NCBI RefSeq assembly: GCF_020405205.1
Contig: NZ_CP084469.1
Location: 1,612,001-1,676,000, forward strand
DNA length: 64,000 bases
From: Natrinema salinisoli
GTDB taxonomy: Archaea > Halobacteriota > Halobacteria > Halobacteriales > Natrialbaceae
Direction: 5' to 3'
A program made the translations under genes and the position numbers. Under the pieces are notes generated by a model. It saw nothing but the letters and a program-made list of their open reading frames with translations. It was not told the origin of the DNA and did no database searches. Positions within the stretch are counted from its first letter, which is position 1. Each line of letters starts with the position of its first letter. Shown here in pieces: positions 32,404 through 41,125 of this stretch.

Positions 32404-33456
32404 TTACAGTTCGCTTGGGACGTCGATCTCGCCGTCGATGATCGCCTGTCGGGACTCCGCGACCTGATCCTTCACGTCCTGGGGGATCTCGTCGCCGAGT
32501 TCGTCGCCGTAGACGTTGGCGACACCTTCCTCCTCGAGGCCGAGGACTTCGGTCTCGCCGCCGGCGAAGTTGTCGTTGACGACGGACTCGATCGCGGAGT
32601 AGACCGCGGTGTCGACGCGCTTGACCATGCTCGCGAGGATGACGTCGGCGAAGTCCGGGTTCGAAACCGACTGGTCGTCGTCGACGCCGATCGCGAACCG
32701 GCCTTCGTCCTGTGCCGCCTGGAAGACGCCGATACCGGTTCGGCCGGCCGCGTGGAAGACGATGTCGGCGTTCTGGTCCTGGTACATCGATCGAGCGGCC
32801 GACTGGCCGCCCGCAGTGTCGTTGAAGCCGCCGACGTACGACGAGACGACCTCGGCGTCCTCGTTTGCGTACTCGACGCCGGCCTCGAAACCGGCCTGGA
32901 ACGATTCGATCAGCGGCGATTCGACGCCGCCGACGAAGCCGACGACGCTCTCGTCGGGATTCGTCTCACCGGCACCGGCCGCGAACTCCTGGTCCGTCAA
33001 CAGGCCCGCGAGGTGGCCGACCTGGAACGAGCCCTCGGGTTCCCCGAACACGTAGCTCCGGACGTTGTCTTCCTCGACGACCGAGTCGATGATCATGAAG
33101 TTCTGCTCGGGATACTCGGGCGCGTTCCCCGAGAGGGCGTCGGCTTGCGCGAACCCGACGCAGGTGATCAGATCGTAGTCGCCGGATTCGGCGTAGTCAC
33201 GCTGTGCCCCGTCGAACTCGCTTGCGCTACCCGGTTCGATCTCGTCGAACGAGAGGTCGAAGTCTTCGCGCGCGTTGACGACCCCCTGTTTGGCCATGTC
33301 GTTGAACGAGTCGTCGCCGAGGCCGCCGGTCGCGTACACCATCCCGACCTGTACGTTCGAGCTCCCTTCGTCGCCGAACCCACCAACGCAGCCGGCGATG
33401 CCGGCGAGTCCAGCTGCAGCCGTACCCTGAAGAAATCGTCGTCGGTCTCGTACCAT
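32404..33456 (-). CDS. BMP/PnrA-family nucleoside-binding lipoprotein
   Basis: The start at 33456 gives 350 residues, with a twin-arginine lipoprotein signal: 'RDRRRFLQGTAAAGLAGIAGC', where Cys is the lipid anchor. Family motifs are 'GLGDDSFNDMAKQGV' and 'VGFVGGVESPLIESFQAGFEAG'. A TATA-like CTATATAC lies 24-31 bases before this ATG, so the message is leaderless and the longer frame to 33963 is false. It binds nucleosides outside the membrane and hands them to the permeases. It heads the operon. Confidence 0.9.
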   Translation of the reverse strand: MVRDRRRFLQGTAAAGLAGIAGCVGGFGDEGSSNVQVGMVYATGGLGDDSFNDMAKQGVVNAREDFDLSFDEIEPGSASEFDGAQRDYAESGDYDLITCVGFAQADALSGNAPEYPEQNFMIIDSVVEEDNVRSYVFGEPEGSFQVGHLAGLLTDQEFAAGAGETNPDESVVGFVGGVESPLIESFQAGFEAGVEYANEDAEVVSSYVGGFNDTAGGQSAARSMYQDQNADIVFHAAGRTGIGVFQAAQDEGRFAIGVDDDQSVSNPDFADVILASMVKRVDTAVYSAIESVVNDNFAGGETEVLGLEEEGVANVYGDELGDEIPQDVKDQVAESRQAIIDGEIDVPSEL

Positions 33457-33569
33457 AGGGCCGACTAGCGTAAACATCCGGTATATAGTCGTCGAAACCG
33501 TTAACGGTAGAGGATAAAATCGCCGCACAACTCGATGTACGAAACTTGTCTTCGATTCGCCGGCCGGAG

Positions 33570-34964
33570 CTAAGCCTCCTCGGCGACTGTCGATTCGATG
33601 ACTTCGCGCGCGGTCGCGACGAGCGTCTCGACATCGTCGCTCTCGGCGTAGAGACGCACGTACGGCTCCGTTCCGCTGGGCCGGACGAGAATCCAGGCGG
33701 CATCCGGGAATTCGAGGCGCACGCCGTAGTCGGTCCCGACGTTCGCCTCGGGAAACGCGTCGGGGAGTGCGGTCTCGAGGGCGGCCATAACGCCCGCTTT
33801 CGCGTCGTCCGGGCACTCGACGCTGACCTTTCGGTAGGGCCGTTCGGTAATGGGTTCGCGGAGCGCCTCGGTGTCGCCGGCGTCGACGACGAGTGCGGCG
33901 ACGACTGCCGCACTGACGACGCCGTCGATCCAGCCGCCAAACGCGGTGTGGATGTGCTTCCACGGCTCCGCGGCGAAGACGATTTCGGTCCCCTCGGCCC
34001 CCTGTGCACGTTCGCGCGCGATTCCCTCGTGAAGCGAACCAAGCCGGACGCGTTCGACGCGGCCGCCGGCCGCGCGGACCTGTTCGTCGATGCGGGCGGA
34101 CGCGTTGGGCGTGGTGACGACGACGGGATCGTTTGCATCGCTCGCCGCCGTGTAGTGAGCCGCGACGGCGGCGAGGACCGTGTCCTCGTGGATCACGTCG
34201 CCGTCGGGTCCGAGGACGACGAGCCGGTCGGCATCGCCGTCGTGGGCGAGTCCGAGGTCGAACTCACCGTCCAGCAGGAACTCGGTGAACTCCGAGAGCG
34301 TCTCCGGCGTGGGTTTGCTCTCGCGGCCGGGGAAGTGGCCGTCGACGGACGCGTTGACGGCGACGACGGTCGCGCCGAGTCGCTCGAGGACCTGCGGCGT
34401 CGCGAGCGCGCCGACGCCGTTCCCGCAGTCGACGGCGATCCGAAGGCCCGAAAGTGGGTCGCTCGAAGCCGACTCCCCGTCCCGGCTCCGATCGCCGAAC
34501 TGCTTGCGAACGTAGCCTTCGACGGCTGATCGGTACCCGTCGAGCACCGCGAGCTGTTCGGACTCGCCCCACTCGTCCCAGCGGGCGAGCCGGGACTCGT
34601 CGCTCGCGACTCGATCGTCGATGGTTCCTTCGGCGTCGCCGTCGTACTCGACGCCGTCCGCGAAGAGCTTGATGCCGTTGTCCTCGGGCGGGTTGTGGCT
34701 CGCGGTGAGCATCACGCCTCGCCGTCCGCGCGAGGCGAACGCGAGTGCGGGCGTCGGTACCTGTCCGAGACGCCGGACGTCGGCACCAGCGCTCTCGAGG
34801 CCGGCTTCCATCGCCGCTGCGAGAGCCGGGCCGGTCTCCCGACCGTCCCGACCGACGACGAACGTTTCTCCGGCTTCGCCGGCCGCCTGGCCGACGGCGA
34901 GCGCCAGCGACGGTGAGACGTCTTCGACCGGCCCGCGGATTCCTGCGGTTCCAAAGAGAGTCAT
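33570..34964 (-). CDS. Phosphohexomutase superfamily enzyme (PMM/PGM/GlmM-like)
   Basis: The 464-residue protein has the phosphoserine loop 'TASHNPPEDNGIK' (about 89), the metal loop 'DGDADRLVV' (about 243) and the phosphate loop 'RPSGTEPYVRLY' (about 430). The sugar loop, usually GExSGH, reads 'AAEPWKHIHTAFGG', so sugar choice may differ. Annotators usually call such proteins phosphomannomutase. Next to nucleoside salvage genes, a phosphopentomutase role (ribose 1- to ribose 5-phosphate) is possible. It is read in the same direction as the transporter but about 110 bases upstream of it, with its own start. Confidence 0.85.
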   Translation of the reverse strand: MTLFGTAGIRGPVEDVSPSLALAVGQAAGEAGETFVVGRDGRETGPALAAAMEAGLESAGADVRRLGQVPTPALAFASRGRRGVMLTASHNPPEDNGIKLFADGVEYDGDAEGTIDDRVASDESRLARWDEWGESEQLAVLDGYRSAVEGYVRKQFGDRSRDGESASSDPLSGLRIAVDCGNGVGALATPQVLERLGATVVAVNASVDGHFPGRESKPTPETLSEFTEFLLDGEFDLGLAHDGDADRLVVLGPDGDVIHEDTVLAAVAAHYTAASDANDPVVVTTPNASARIDEQVRAAGGRVERVRLGSLHEGIARERAQGAEGTEIVFAAEPWKHIHTAFGGWIDGVVSAAVVAALVVDAGDTEALREPITERPYRKVSVECPDDAKAGVMAALETALPDAFPEANVGTDYGVRLEFPDAAWILVRPSGTEPYVRLYAESDDVETLVATAREVIESTVAEEA

Positions 34965-35103
34965 ACGCGCCGATTCCGGGAGGAGCCACTTAGTTGAATC
35001 GAGGTGCGAGTCTTCCGTTCTCCGCGAGCAAGTAGAGTGGGATGATCGCCACCGTTGGAACTCGATACACCGGCGAGCGGACGCCTCGAGTCGACGAAAA
35101 CAG

Positions 35104-35742
35104 TTACTCAGCAGGTATGTCGTCGATCAGGACGACGGCTTCGCCGTCGATCACGGTCGCATCGTCCTCCTCGTCGCGGACGACCGTCTCGAGACGGTAC
35201 TGGTTGTTCCCGAGGTCTTCGACGACTTCGACGCGAGCCGACACGCGGTCGCCGATACCGACCGGGCCGCTGAACTCGAGGTCCTGGGAGAGATAGATGG
35301 TGAGTCCGGGAAGCCGAGCCAGCGCGGAACTGATGAGTCCGGAGACGAGCGTTCCGTGGACGATCCGTTCGCCGAAACGGGTGTCGGACGCAAAGTCCTC
35401 GTCGAGGTGGAGGCGGTTCGTGTCGCCGCTGACTGCGGCGAACGCCCGGACGTCCTCGTCGGTCAGCGCCTTCTCGAAGGTGACGGTATCGCCGACGCTG
35501 ATGTGGTCCGGATCGTCGACGGTGCGATCGAACTGCCAGTCGAGGTCGGAGTACTCGACCGACGGAATCGGCGGCGCGATTCGACCGCTGTCCGTGCCGT
35601 TATCGGCGTCCACGGACGGGATCATCGCGGAAACTGCCGCACGGTTCGCGGCGGTCGCGGTTCGAAGAAATCCTCGTGTCATCGCCGACCACGCGTTCGT
35701 CATGGCCGCGAGGTTATCTTCGCCAGCGTTCTGGTGGGACAT
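35104..35742 (-). CDS. phaJ: MaoC-like (R)-enoyl-CoA hydratase for PHA synthesis
   Basis: The 212-residue protein has a hot-dog MaoC domain from about residue 80: 'SVGDTVTFEKALTDEDVRAF', the catalytic 'VSGDTNRLHLDEDFA' (Asp, His) and 'RIVHGTLVSGLISS'. It hydrates enoyl-CoA to (R)-3-hydroxyacyl-CoA, the PHA monomer. The first 75 residues are an extra helical part ('NAWSAMTRGFLRTATAANRAA') that could tie it to granules. It is divergent from phaR. Confidence 0.85.
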   Translation of the reverse strand: MSHQNAGEDNLAAMTNAWSAMTRGFLRTATAANRAAVSAMIPSVDADNGTDSGRIAPPIPSVEYSDLDWQFDRTVDDPDHISVGDTVTFEKALTDEDVRAFAAVSGDTNRLHLDEDFASDTRFGERIVHGTLVSGLISSALARLPGLTIYLSQDLEFSGPVGIGDRVSARVEVVEDLGNNQYRLETVVRDEEDDATVIDGEAVVLIDDIPAE

Positions 35743-36009
35743 CTACTTCGGATAGGTGTGGGGTGCATATGACTTCTTTGGCTTACCCAAGACGGTTTTA
35801 CCGATTCGATCATGTAGTAATACTTCCTTAGGACGGTCTCTTCCGACCGATTTCGCCGTTCAAATTGAACTGTCACGATCACGGTTCAGTCGGAACCGCC
35901 GTTCATCGTACTCCGGCCCCCGGTGTTATGATCCAGACGAAACCAACTCATGGTATCAGATGGTATCTAGTGGAAAGGCTTATTATGGCCGCGGTTCTAT
36001 GTACTGTTG

Positions 36010-36330
36010 ATGACGGACGACTCCGACCGATCGAGCTGGTTCCCGCCTGCGATGTTCACGGAACAGATGCAGGAAGCGGGCGAGCAGGTCGCCGAATCCC
36101 AGCAGGAGATGATGAAGCAGTTGCTGCAGGCCACGTCGGCGAACCCGCTCGAGAACACGTCCGCCTTCGGGCCCATGAATATGGGTACGGCGACGTTCAA
36201 GGCCCGCGTTCAGAGCGGCGGTCGGATCAGCATTCCCGGACCCGAACGGGAGGCCCTCGACATCGAGGAGGGCGATATCGTCCAGACGATCGTCGTCCCC
36301 GTCAAACGCAACCGAGAAGATCAATCATGA
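36010..36330 (+). CDS. phaR: PHA regulator PhaR, AbrB-like
   Basis: The 106-residue protein has an acidic helical first half ('FTEQMQEAGEQVAESQQEMM') and an AbrB/SpoVT swapped-hairpin end, 'KARVQSGGRISIPGPEREAL' and 'DIEEGDIVQTIVVPV'. In haloarchaea PhaR represses and tunes the phasin genes and is found on PHA granules. ATG at 36010 follows a TATA-like TTATTATGG by about 30 bases. Its stop overlaps phaP by ATGA. Confidence 0.85.
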   Translation: MTDDSDRSSWFPPAMFTEQMQEAGEQVAESQQEMMKQLLQATSANPLENTSAFGPMNMGTATFKARVQSGGRISIPGPEREALDIEEGDIVQTIVVPVKRNREDQS

Positions 36331-36812
36331 CACAGAACCCATTCACCGCAGTATTCGACGCACAGCGTACCGCAATCGAACAGAGCCAGACCCTGACCCA
36401 CGACGCCCTCGAGGCCCAGCAGACCTCGATCAGCGCCTTCGCTGACGCCGTCGAGACCTCGAGCTCGCTCGTGGAATCCAACGCCGAACTGACCAAGGGC
36501 GCAATCCACGCCTACTTCGACGCCCTCGAGGCGTCGCTGCCCGAGGAAGCCGCCGACTTCGCCGAGCTCCGCGAGCTCGTCGACGAAGGCTTCGACTCGG
36601 CCACCGAGGCCCAGTCGCAGTCGATCGACGCCTACCTCGAAGCGCTCGAGGAGTCCGAAGTCGCCTACGAGGAGTTCGCCCGCAGCTACTCCGAGGTCGT
36701 CGACACGTCGTTCGACGCCGCCCTCGAAGCCCACGAACAGGTCGAGGAGAACGTCGGCGCAGTCGCCGAAAACGTCGAAGAGGCCGCCGACGAGTTCGAC
36801 GTCTCGGCGTAA
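36327..36812 (+). CDS. phaP: PHA granule phasin PhaP
   Basis: The ATG overlaps the phaR stop. The 161-residue protein is almost fully helical, acidic and heptad-rich ('EQSQTLTHDALEAQQTSISA', 'SEVVDTSFDAALEAHEQVEE'). This is the haloarchaeal phasin, the main protein coating PHA granules. The start 'MTQNPFTAVFDAQR' is close to the start of PhaC ('[14 protein letters not shown]'), which may be a shared granule signal. Confidence 0.87.
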   Translation: MTQNPFTAVFDAQRTAIEQSQTLTHDALEAQQTSISAFADAVETSSSLVESNAELTKGAIHAYFDALEASLPEEAADFAELRELVDEGFDSATEAQSQSIDAYLEALEESEVAYEEFARSYSEVVDTSFDAALEAHEQVEENVGAVAENVEEAADEFDVSA

Positions 36813-36854
36813 ATCCGGCCCCAATTTTTTACAGTAGACCGTCAATTTTCACCC

Positions 36855-37400
36855 ATGGCAGACTCACAACCCCCAATGCAAGACTGGAACGCGTTCGCCG
36901 AGGAGTGGAACGAACAGTTCCTCGAGGCCCTCGAGGACAATATGGAAGCACAGGCACAGTTCGTCGAGAGCTGGTCGGAAACCGTCGGCGAGGCTAGCGA
37001 CGACAGCGAACTCTCCGACGGGGTCGAGGGGTACGCCCGCGCATACGAGACGTGGATGAACGCCTCCCAGCAGATGGTCGACCGGATGAACGACCAGCTC
37101 GAGGGCGAGGACGTCGACGTCGAGGAGTTCCGCGACATCTGGCTCAACACGGCCAACGAGGCGTTCAAAGACGTCATGTCGACGACCGCGTTCGCCAAGA
37201 TGACCGGCGAGACCGTCGGCGACATCCTCGAACTCCAGGAACAGGCCGACGAGGCGTCCCAGGAGACGCTGCGAACCCTCGGCTTCGCGACCAAAGACGA
37301 CGTCCTCGAGATCGGTGACCGCCTCGTCGAACTCGAACGCCGCCAGCACGCCGTCGAGACCAAACTCGACCGCGTCCTCGATCACCTAGACGAGCAATGA
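36855..37400 (+). CDS. phaE: Class III PHA synthase subunit PhaE
   Basis: The 181-residue protein is acidic and helical and ends in a coiled-coil-like segment '[20 protein letters not shown]'. It is the small partner of PhaC in haloarchaeal PHA synthase, needed for activity. Its length fits the archaeal PhaE, which is shorter than the bacterial one. A T6 run (CAATTTTTTACAG) in the 42-base gap after phaP may lower or restart transcription. It overlaps phaC by ATGA. Confidence 0.87.
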   Translation: MADSQPPMQDWNAFAEEWNEQFLEALEDNMEAQAQFVESWSETVGEASDDSELSDGVEGYARAYETWMNASQQMVDRMNDQLEGEDVDVEEFRDIWLNTANEAFKDVMSTTAFAKMTGETVGDILELQEQADEASQETLRTLGFATKDDVLEIGDRLVELERRQHAVETKLDRVLDHLDEQ

Positions 37401-38974
37401 ACAACCCCTTCGCAACCGCACTGAACATGCAACGCCAGGCCTGGGAGGCGACCGCCGACCTGGCCGAGAAGACTCAGGTCGCGCCCGAGCGCACCGAAAC
37501 CGTCGAGAACATCGACGTCGGGCAGACGCCCAGCACAGTCGTCTACGAGGAGAACAAACTCGAGCTCCTCCACTACGAGCCGATGACGGAGGAGCAACAC
37601 GACATTCCCATCCTCATCGTCTACGCGCTGATCAACAAGCCCTACATCCTCGATCTCCAGCCCGACCGCTCGGTCGTGCAGACGCTGCTCGAGGCCGGCT
37701 TCGACGTCTACCTGATCGATTGGAACGAGCCCTCGAAGCTGGATCGCTCGCTTTCGATCAGCGACTACGTCAACCGGTACATCGACAACTGCGTCGACGT
37801 CGTCCGCGAGCGCTCCGGGCAGGACTCGATCAACATGCTCGGCTACTGCATGGGCGGCACGAAGTCGGCCATGTACGCGTCGCTGTACCCCGAGAAAATA
37901 GAGAACCTGGCGTTGATGGCCGCCGGCCTCTGCTTCGACGGCGACGGCGGCGTCCTCGAGCTCTGGGGTGACGAAGAGTACTTCGACCCCGAAGCGGTCA
38001 CGGACGCCTACGAAAACGTTCCCGCAGCGTTCTTAGACGTCGGCTTCGCGTTGATGGACCCCGTCGCGAACAACGTGACGAAGTACGTCCGCTTCTACGA
38101 CAACATGGAAGACGAGGACTTCGTCGAGAACTTCGCCCGCATGGAGCGCTGGCTCGACGAGGGCATCGACATGGCGGGCACCGCCTTCGACGAGTTCGTC
38201 AGCGACATCTATCAGGAGAACCAACTCTACGAGAACGAGCTCGAGGTCGACGGCGAGCGCGTCGATATCACCAACATCGACATGCCCGTCCTCCAGATCG
38301 TCGCCGAGTACGACCACCTCATCCCGCCGGAGGCGTCCAAGCCGTTCAACGACGTGATCAGTTCCGAGGACACCGAGATCCTCGAGTTCGCGACGGGCCA
38401 CATCGGGATGTCCGTCTCCTCGCGGAGTCACGATGAACTCTGGCCGGAGGTCTGTGAGTGGTTCGAGGAGCGCTCGAACGGCACCGAGGTCGAATCGGAA
38501 CCGGAACCGTCCGAACCCGAGGCGGCGGACGCCGCCCTCGCCGAGGACGTCGCCGGCGACGAGTCGGGCGCTGCGGACCTCGCGAACGGCGGCTCGAGCG
38601 TCGAGACGGGCTCGAGTACCGACCTCGACGCCGAGACGAGCGAGCTACACGGCGAGGACCGCTCGGACGAAGAGATCGTCGAGCGGGGTGACGACGACGT
38701 CCAGGAAGCGCCCGCGGAGCCGGGCGAAATGACCGTCGACGAAGACGTCGTCGAGGAAGTCGCCGGCGAGGACGCCGCGTCCGAAATCGAGTCCGAGGAA
38801 GACGACCTCACCGATCTCACCGGCGTGGGACAGGCGTACGCCGAAGATCTCACCGCAGCCGGAATCGAAACGTTCGATCAACTCGCCGAGGCCGACGTGG
38901 CCGAACTCGCCACCGAGACGGGTATCTCGCCGAGCCGGCTCGAAGACTGGATCGAACAGGCCCGCGACCTCTAG
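37397..38974 (+). CDS. phaC: Class III PHA synthase PhaC with C-terminal extension
   Basis: The 525-residue protein has the alpha/beta-hydrolase core with the lipase-like box 'GYCMGG' (Cys151), Asp306 in 'AEYDHLIPP' and His335 in 'ATGHIGMS'. It joins hydroxyacyl-CoA units into PHA. After residue 355 comes about 115 acidic, low-complexity residues and then a helix-hairpin-helix-like domain ('[20 protein letters not shown]', '[18 protein letters not shown]'). Haloarchaeal PhaC is known to have a longer end than bacterial PhaC; this one is very long. Confidence 0.92.
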   Translation: MNNPFATALNMQRQAWEATADLAEKTQVAPERTETVENIDVGQTPSTVVYEENKLELLHYEPMTEEQHDIPILIVYALINKPYILDLQPDRSVVQTLLEAGFDVYLIDWNEPSKLDRSLSISDYVNRYIDNCVDVVRERSGQDSINMLGYCMGGTKSAMYASLYPEKIENLALMAAGLCFDGDGGVLELWGDEEYFDPEAVTDAYENVPAAFLDVGFALMDPVANNVTKYVRFYDNMEDEDFVENFARMERWLDEGIDMAGTAFDEFVSDIYQENQLYENELEVDGERVDITNIDMPVLQIVAEYDHLIPPEASKPFNDVISSEDTEILEFATGHIGMSVSSRSHDELWPEVCEWFEERSNGTEVESEPEPSEPEAADAALAEDVAGDESGAADLANGGSSVETGSSTDLDAETSELHGEDRSDEEIVERGDDDVQEAPAEPGEMTVDEDVVEEVAGEDAASEIESEEDDLTDLTGVGQAYAEDLTAAGIETFDQLAEADVAELATETGISPSRLEDWIEQARDL

Positions 38975-39120
38975 TTCGTTCGAGTTCCGCTCCGGCAGTC
39001 ACCTCGAGATCAGCTCGAAGGGGGCGACACTGTCTCCTCGCTCCGTGGGGTTATTATCGATCAACAGTGATTGATAACTAACAGGTCGTTATTTACCATC
39101 GGACGTTGAATGTAACACTT

Positions 39121-39864
39121 ATGTCCATGGATGGTCGCACCTGTGTAATCACGGGCTCGGCAAAAGGAATCGGTCGCGGGATCGCCGAATACCTCGGTGC
39201 GGAGGGAGCGAACGTGGTTATCAACTACCGCTCGTCGGAGGGGGCGGCACACGAGGCCGTCGAGGCCATCGAATCGTCGGGGGGTTCCGCCGTCGCGGCC
39301 AGAGCCGACGTCGCCGACCGCGCGGAGGTCGAGCACATGCGGGAGGTCTGTCACGAGGCGTTCGGCTCCTGCGACGTCCTGGTGAACAACGCCGGTATCA
39401 CCGCCGACAAGCAGTTCACCGAGATGTCCCGCGAAGAGTGGGACCGCGTGATGGACGTCAATCTTGGTGGGATGTTCAACTGCACCCAGCTGTTCTACGA
39501 CGACATCTGGAACGCCGACGAGGGGCGCTTGATCAATATCTCGAGCGTCGTCGGGAAACAGGGCAACTTCGGGCAGGCCAACTACGCGACCGCCAAAAGC
39601 GGTATGTTCGGGTTCACGCGGACGATCGCCCTCGAGCTCGCCAAAGGCGGCTCGACGGCCAACTGCGTCGCGCCCGGCTTTACCGCCACCGACATGCTCG
39701 CGAGCGTCCCCGAAGAGGTGCTCGACAGAATTATCGCGGGGATTCCCCTCGAGCGGCTGGCCGAGGTCGAGGACGTCGCCGCCGTCGTTCGCTTCCTCGC
39801 GAGCAAAGATTCGTCGTACGTGACGGGCGAAGTGATCGACGTCAACGGCGGCATGGACCTGTAG
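39121..39864 (+). CDS. phaB: Short-chain dehydrogenase, acetoacetyl-CoA reductase
   Basis: The ATG at 39121 is chosen because the TATA-like GTTATTTACC lies 25-32 bases upstream; this gives 247 residues. Motifs are 'TGSAKGIGRGIAEYLG' (NADPH site), 'NNAGIT', the Ser of 'INISSVVG', 'YATAKSG' (Tyr-x3-Lys) and the family end 'VTGEVIDVNGGM'. In this place it is probably PhaB, which makes (R)-3-hydroxybutyryl-CoA. FabG-like fatty-acid reduction is excluded in practice since archaea lack that path. Confidence 0.85.
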   Translation: MSMDGRTCVITGSAKGIGRGIAEYLGAEGANVVINYRSSEGAAHEAVEAIESSGGSAVAARADVADRAEVEHMREVCHEAFGSCDVLVNNAGITADKQFTEMSREEWDRVMDVNLGGMFNCTQLFYDDIWNADEGRLINISSVVGKQGNFGQANYATAKSGMFGFTRTIALELAKGGSTANCVAPGFTATDMLASVPEEVLDRIIAGIPLERLAEVEDVAAVVRFLASKDSSYVTGEVIDVNGGMDL

Positions 39865-40308
39865 AACCGGTTCGAGTCTCCCGATATCGGTCCGGGCCGT
39901 CGGCGATTCCCGTTCCATCGTTCGTCTGTTTCGGCCTCCACTCGGTCCTGCCATGGATCGGACGATTTTGACGGATTTAGCATCGTCGCGACCGTCAAAC
40001 ATAAAATGCCTATATCGAGGTCGACGGGCTGTCCAGCAAACCAATACTCCGTTCGACTCGATCGCATCGCCGCCGTCCACGACTTGGCTGGTGACCCCGT
40101 CCGCAGTGACGGTTCGGACCTCGCCAAACAATAGTACCCGCTCGGCGGCGAACGGCTCGTGTGGCCCCTCCTATAGCTGGTCGCCGGTCGGATGGGGGCA
40201 GTTGGCGTTGTACACAGCGCCGTAATGAAATCAAGGCCCGCCGAGAAAACGAGTAGCGCGGGGGCGATGACGATTCTATGTGCGGAACGTATTCGTCGTT
40301 CATCTCAC

Positions 40309-40326
40309 ACGGTAAAATTTTACCGT
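40309..40326. repeat. Perfect 18-base palindrome
   Basis: ACGGTAAAATTTTACCGT. It resembles an operator site but no gene starts nearby. Confidence 0.7.
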
Positions 40327-40398
40327 ACCGATACGAGCGAACCGTTCTCGAGAATCAGACAACTATTTGATCTGTATCGAGAAATTCGTTACATAGGC

Positions 40399-40611
40399 GT
40401 AGCAGCGAGTTAGGTCGGAAAGCACGAGTGCGGCGATCGCTCCAAAGCTATTGCTCGCGGCGTCGGTCAGTGACGCGACATGGTCGGGGCGGAAGAGTTG
40501 TCAAAACCCCATGGTCGTGCCATAGCCGACCGTAGCGGTGCACACCAGCACAGCCATTCCGACGAGAACCTGCATGTGGTCTTTGAGTGCATATTCAAGG
40601 GTGAGCACCAG
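40399..40611 (-). pseudogene. VanZ-like protein relic with in-frame stop
   Basis: Minus-strand translation gives 'EYALKDHMQVLVGMAVLVCT', then 'VGYGTTMGF', a TGA stop, and 'QLFRPDHVASLTDAASNSFG' in the same frame. Haloarchaeal VanZ-like proteins have a 'QLF.P.R.ASL.DA..N..GA' block at that place. The N-terminal half is missing. An intact VanZ-like gene lies at 56722. Confidence 0.7.
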
Positions 40612-41125
40612 TTACGCATAGAAACGTTCTCGCCATAGATGCACTCCTCTCCATATTACGTGCGTGCGCGGATCAGTATGCGAATCTGTGCTGTTCACAA
40701 TATGAAGAGGGTATGGAACAGTGAATTCGAGCCACGTATGCGATCCACTACGGTCGAATCAACGAGACCGGGTTTGAGGGATGGAACTGGATCACTTCCG
40801 TCTTGATTGCGACGCCGAGGATACTTCGTCATGCCAGAACGGGACGCCAGTCTCGGCCCGAGATACTGTACGCTCAGAGCGATCCGGACGACCGGTCAAC
40901 TGACTTTCGCCAGCCAACCTAGGAGCCAGCACGCCTCGCTCATAATCGACGAAGTCTGGGCGTACCAGAGTGTGATATCTCCCGAGAATATCCCGGCGGG
41001 TGGAGGGAACCGGTCGATCGTCGCGGGCAGTGACAGTCGTTTCGGATACCGAATATCGAAATAGGGGACGCTTGCTGGGTGGTGAACCGAAGTATTTATT
41101 CGCATCAAAAGGTCTGATTGAACCG

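Larger units (their letters stand above)
39865..41125. other. 1.26-kb region with a VanZ relic and a palindrome, no intact gene
   Basis: No intact gene is visible on either strand. It contains a perfect 18-base palindrome at 40309-40326 and a minus-strand VanZ-like relic at 40399-40611. It separates the PHA genes from the polysaccharide island. Confidence 0.6.

Noticed and set aside
31281-32441. 386-residue plus-strand frame opposite the ABC ATPase
   Set aside because: It is the shadow of a two-domain ATPase with intact motifs.
32404-33963. 519-residue reading for the BMP binding protein
   Set aside because: The lipoprotein Tat signal starts at 33456 and a TATA box lies directly upstream of it.
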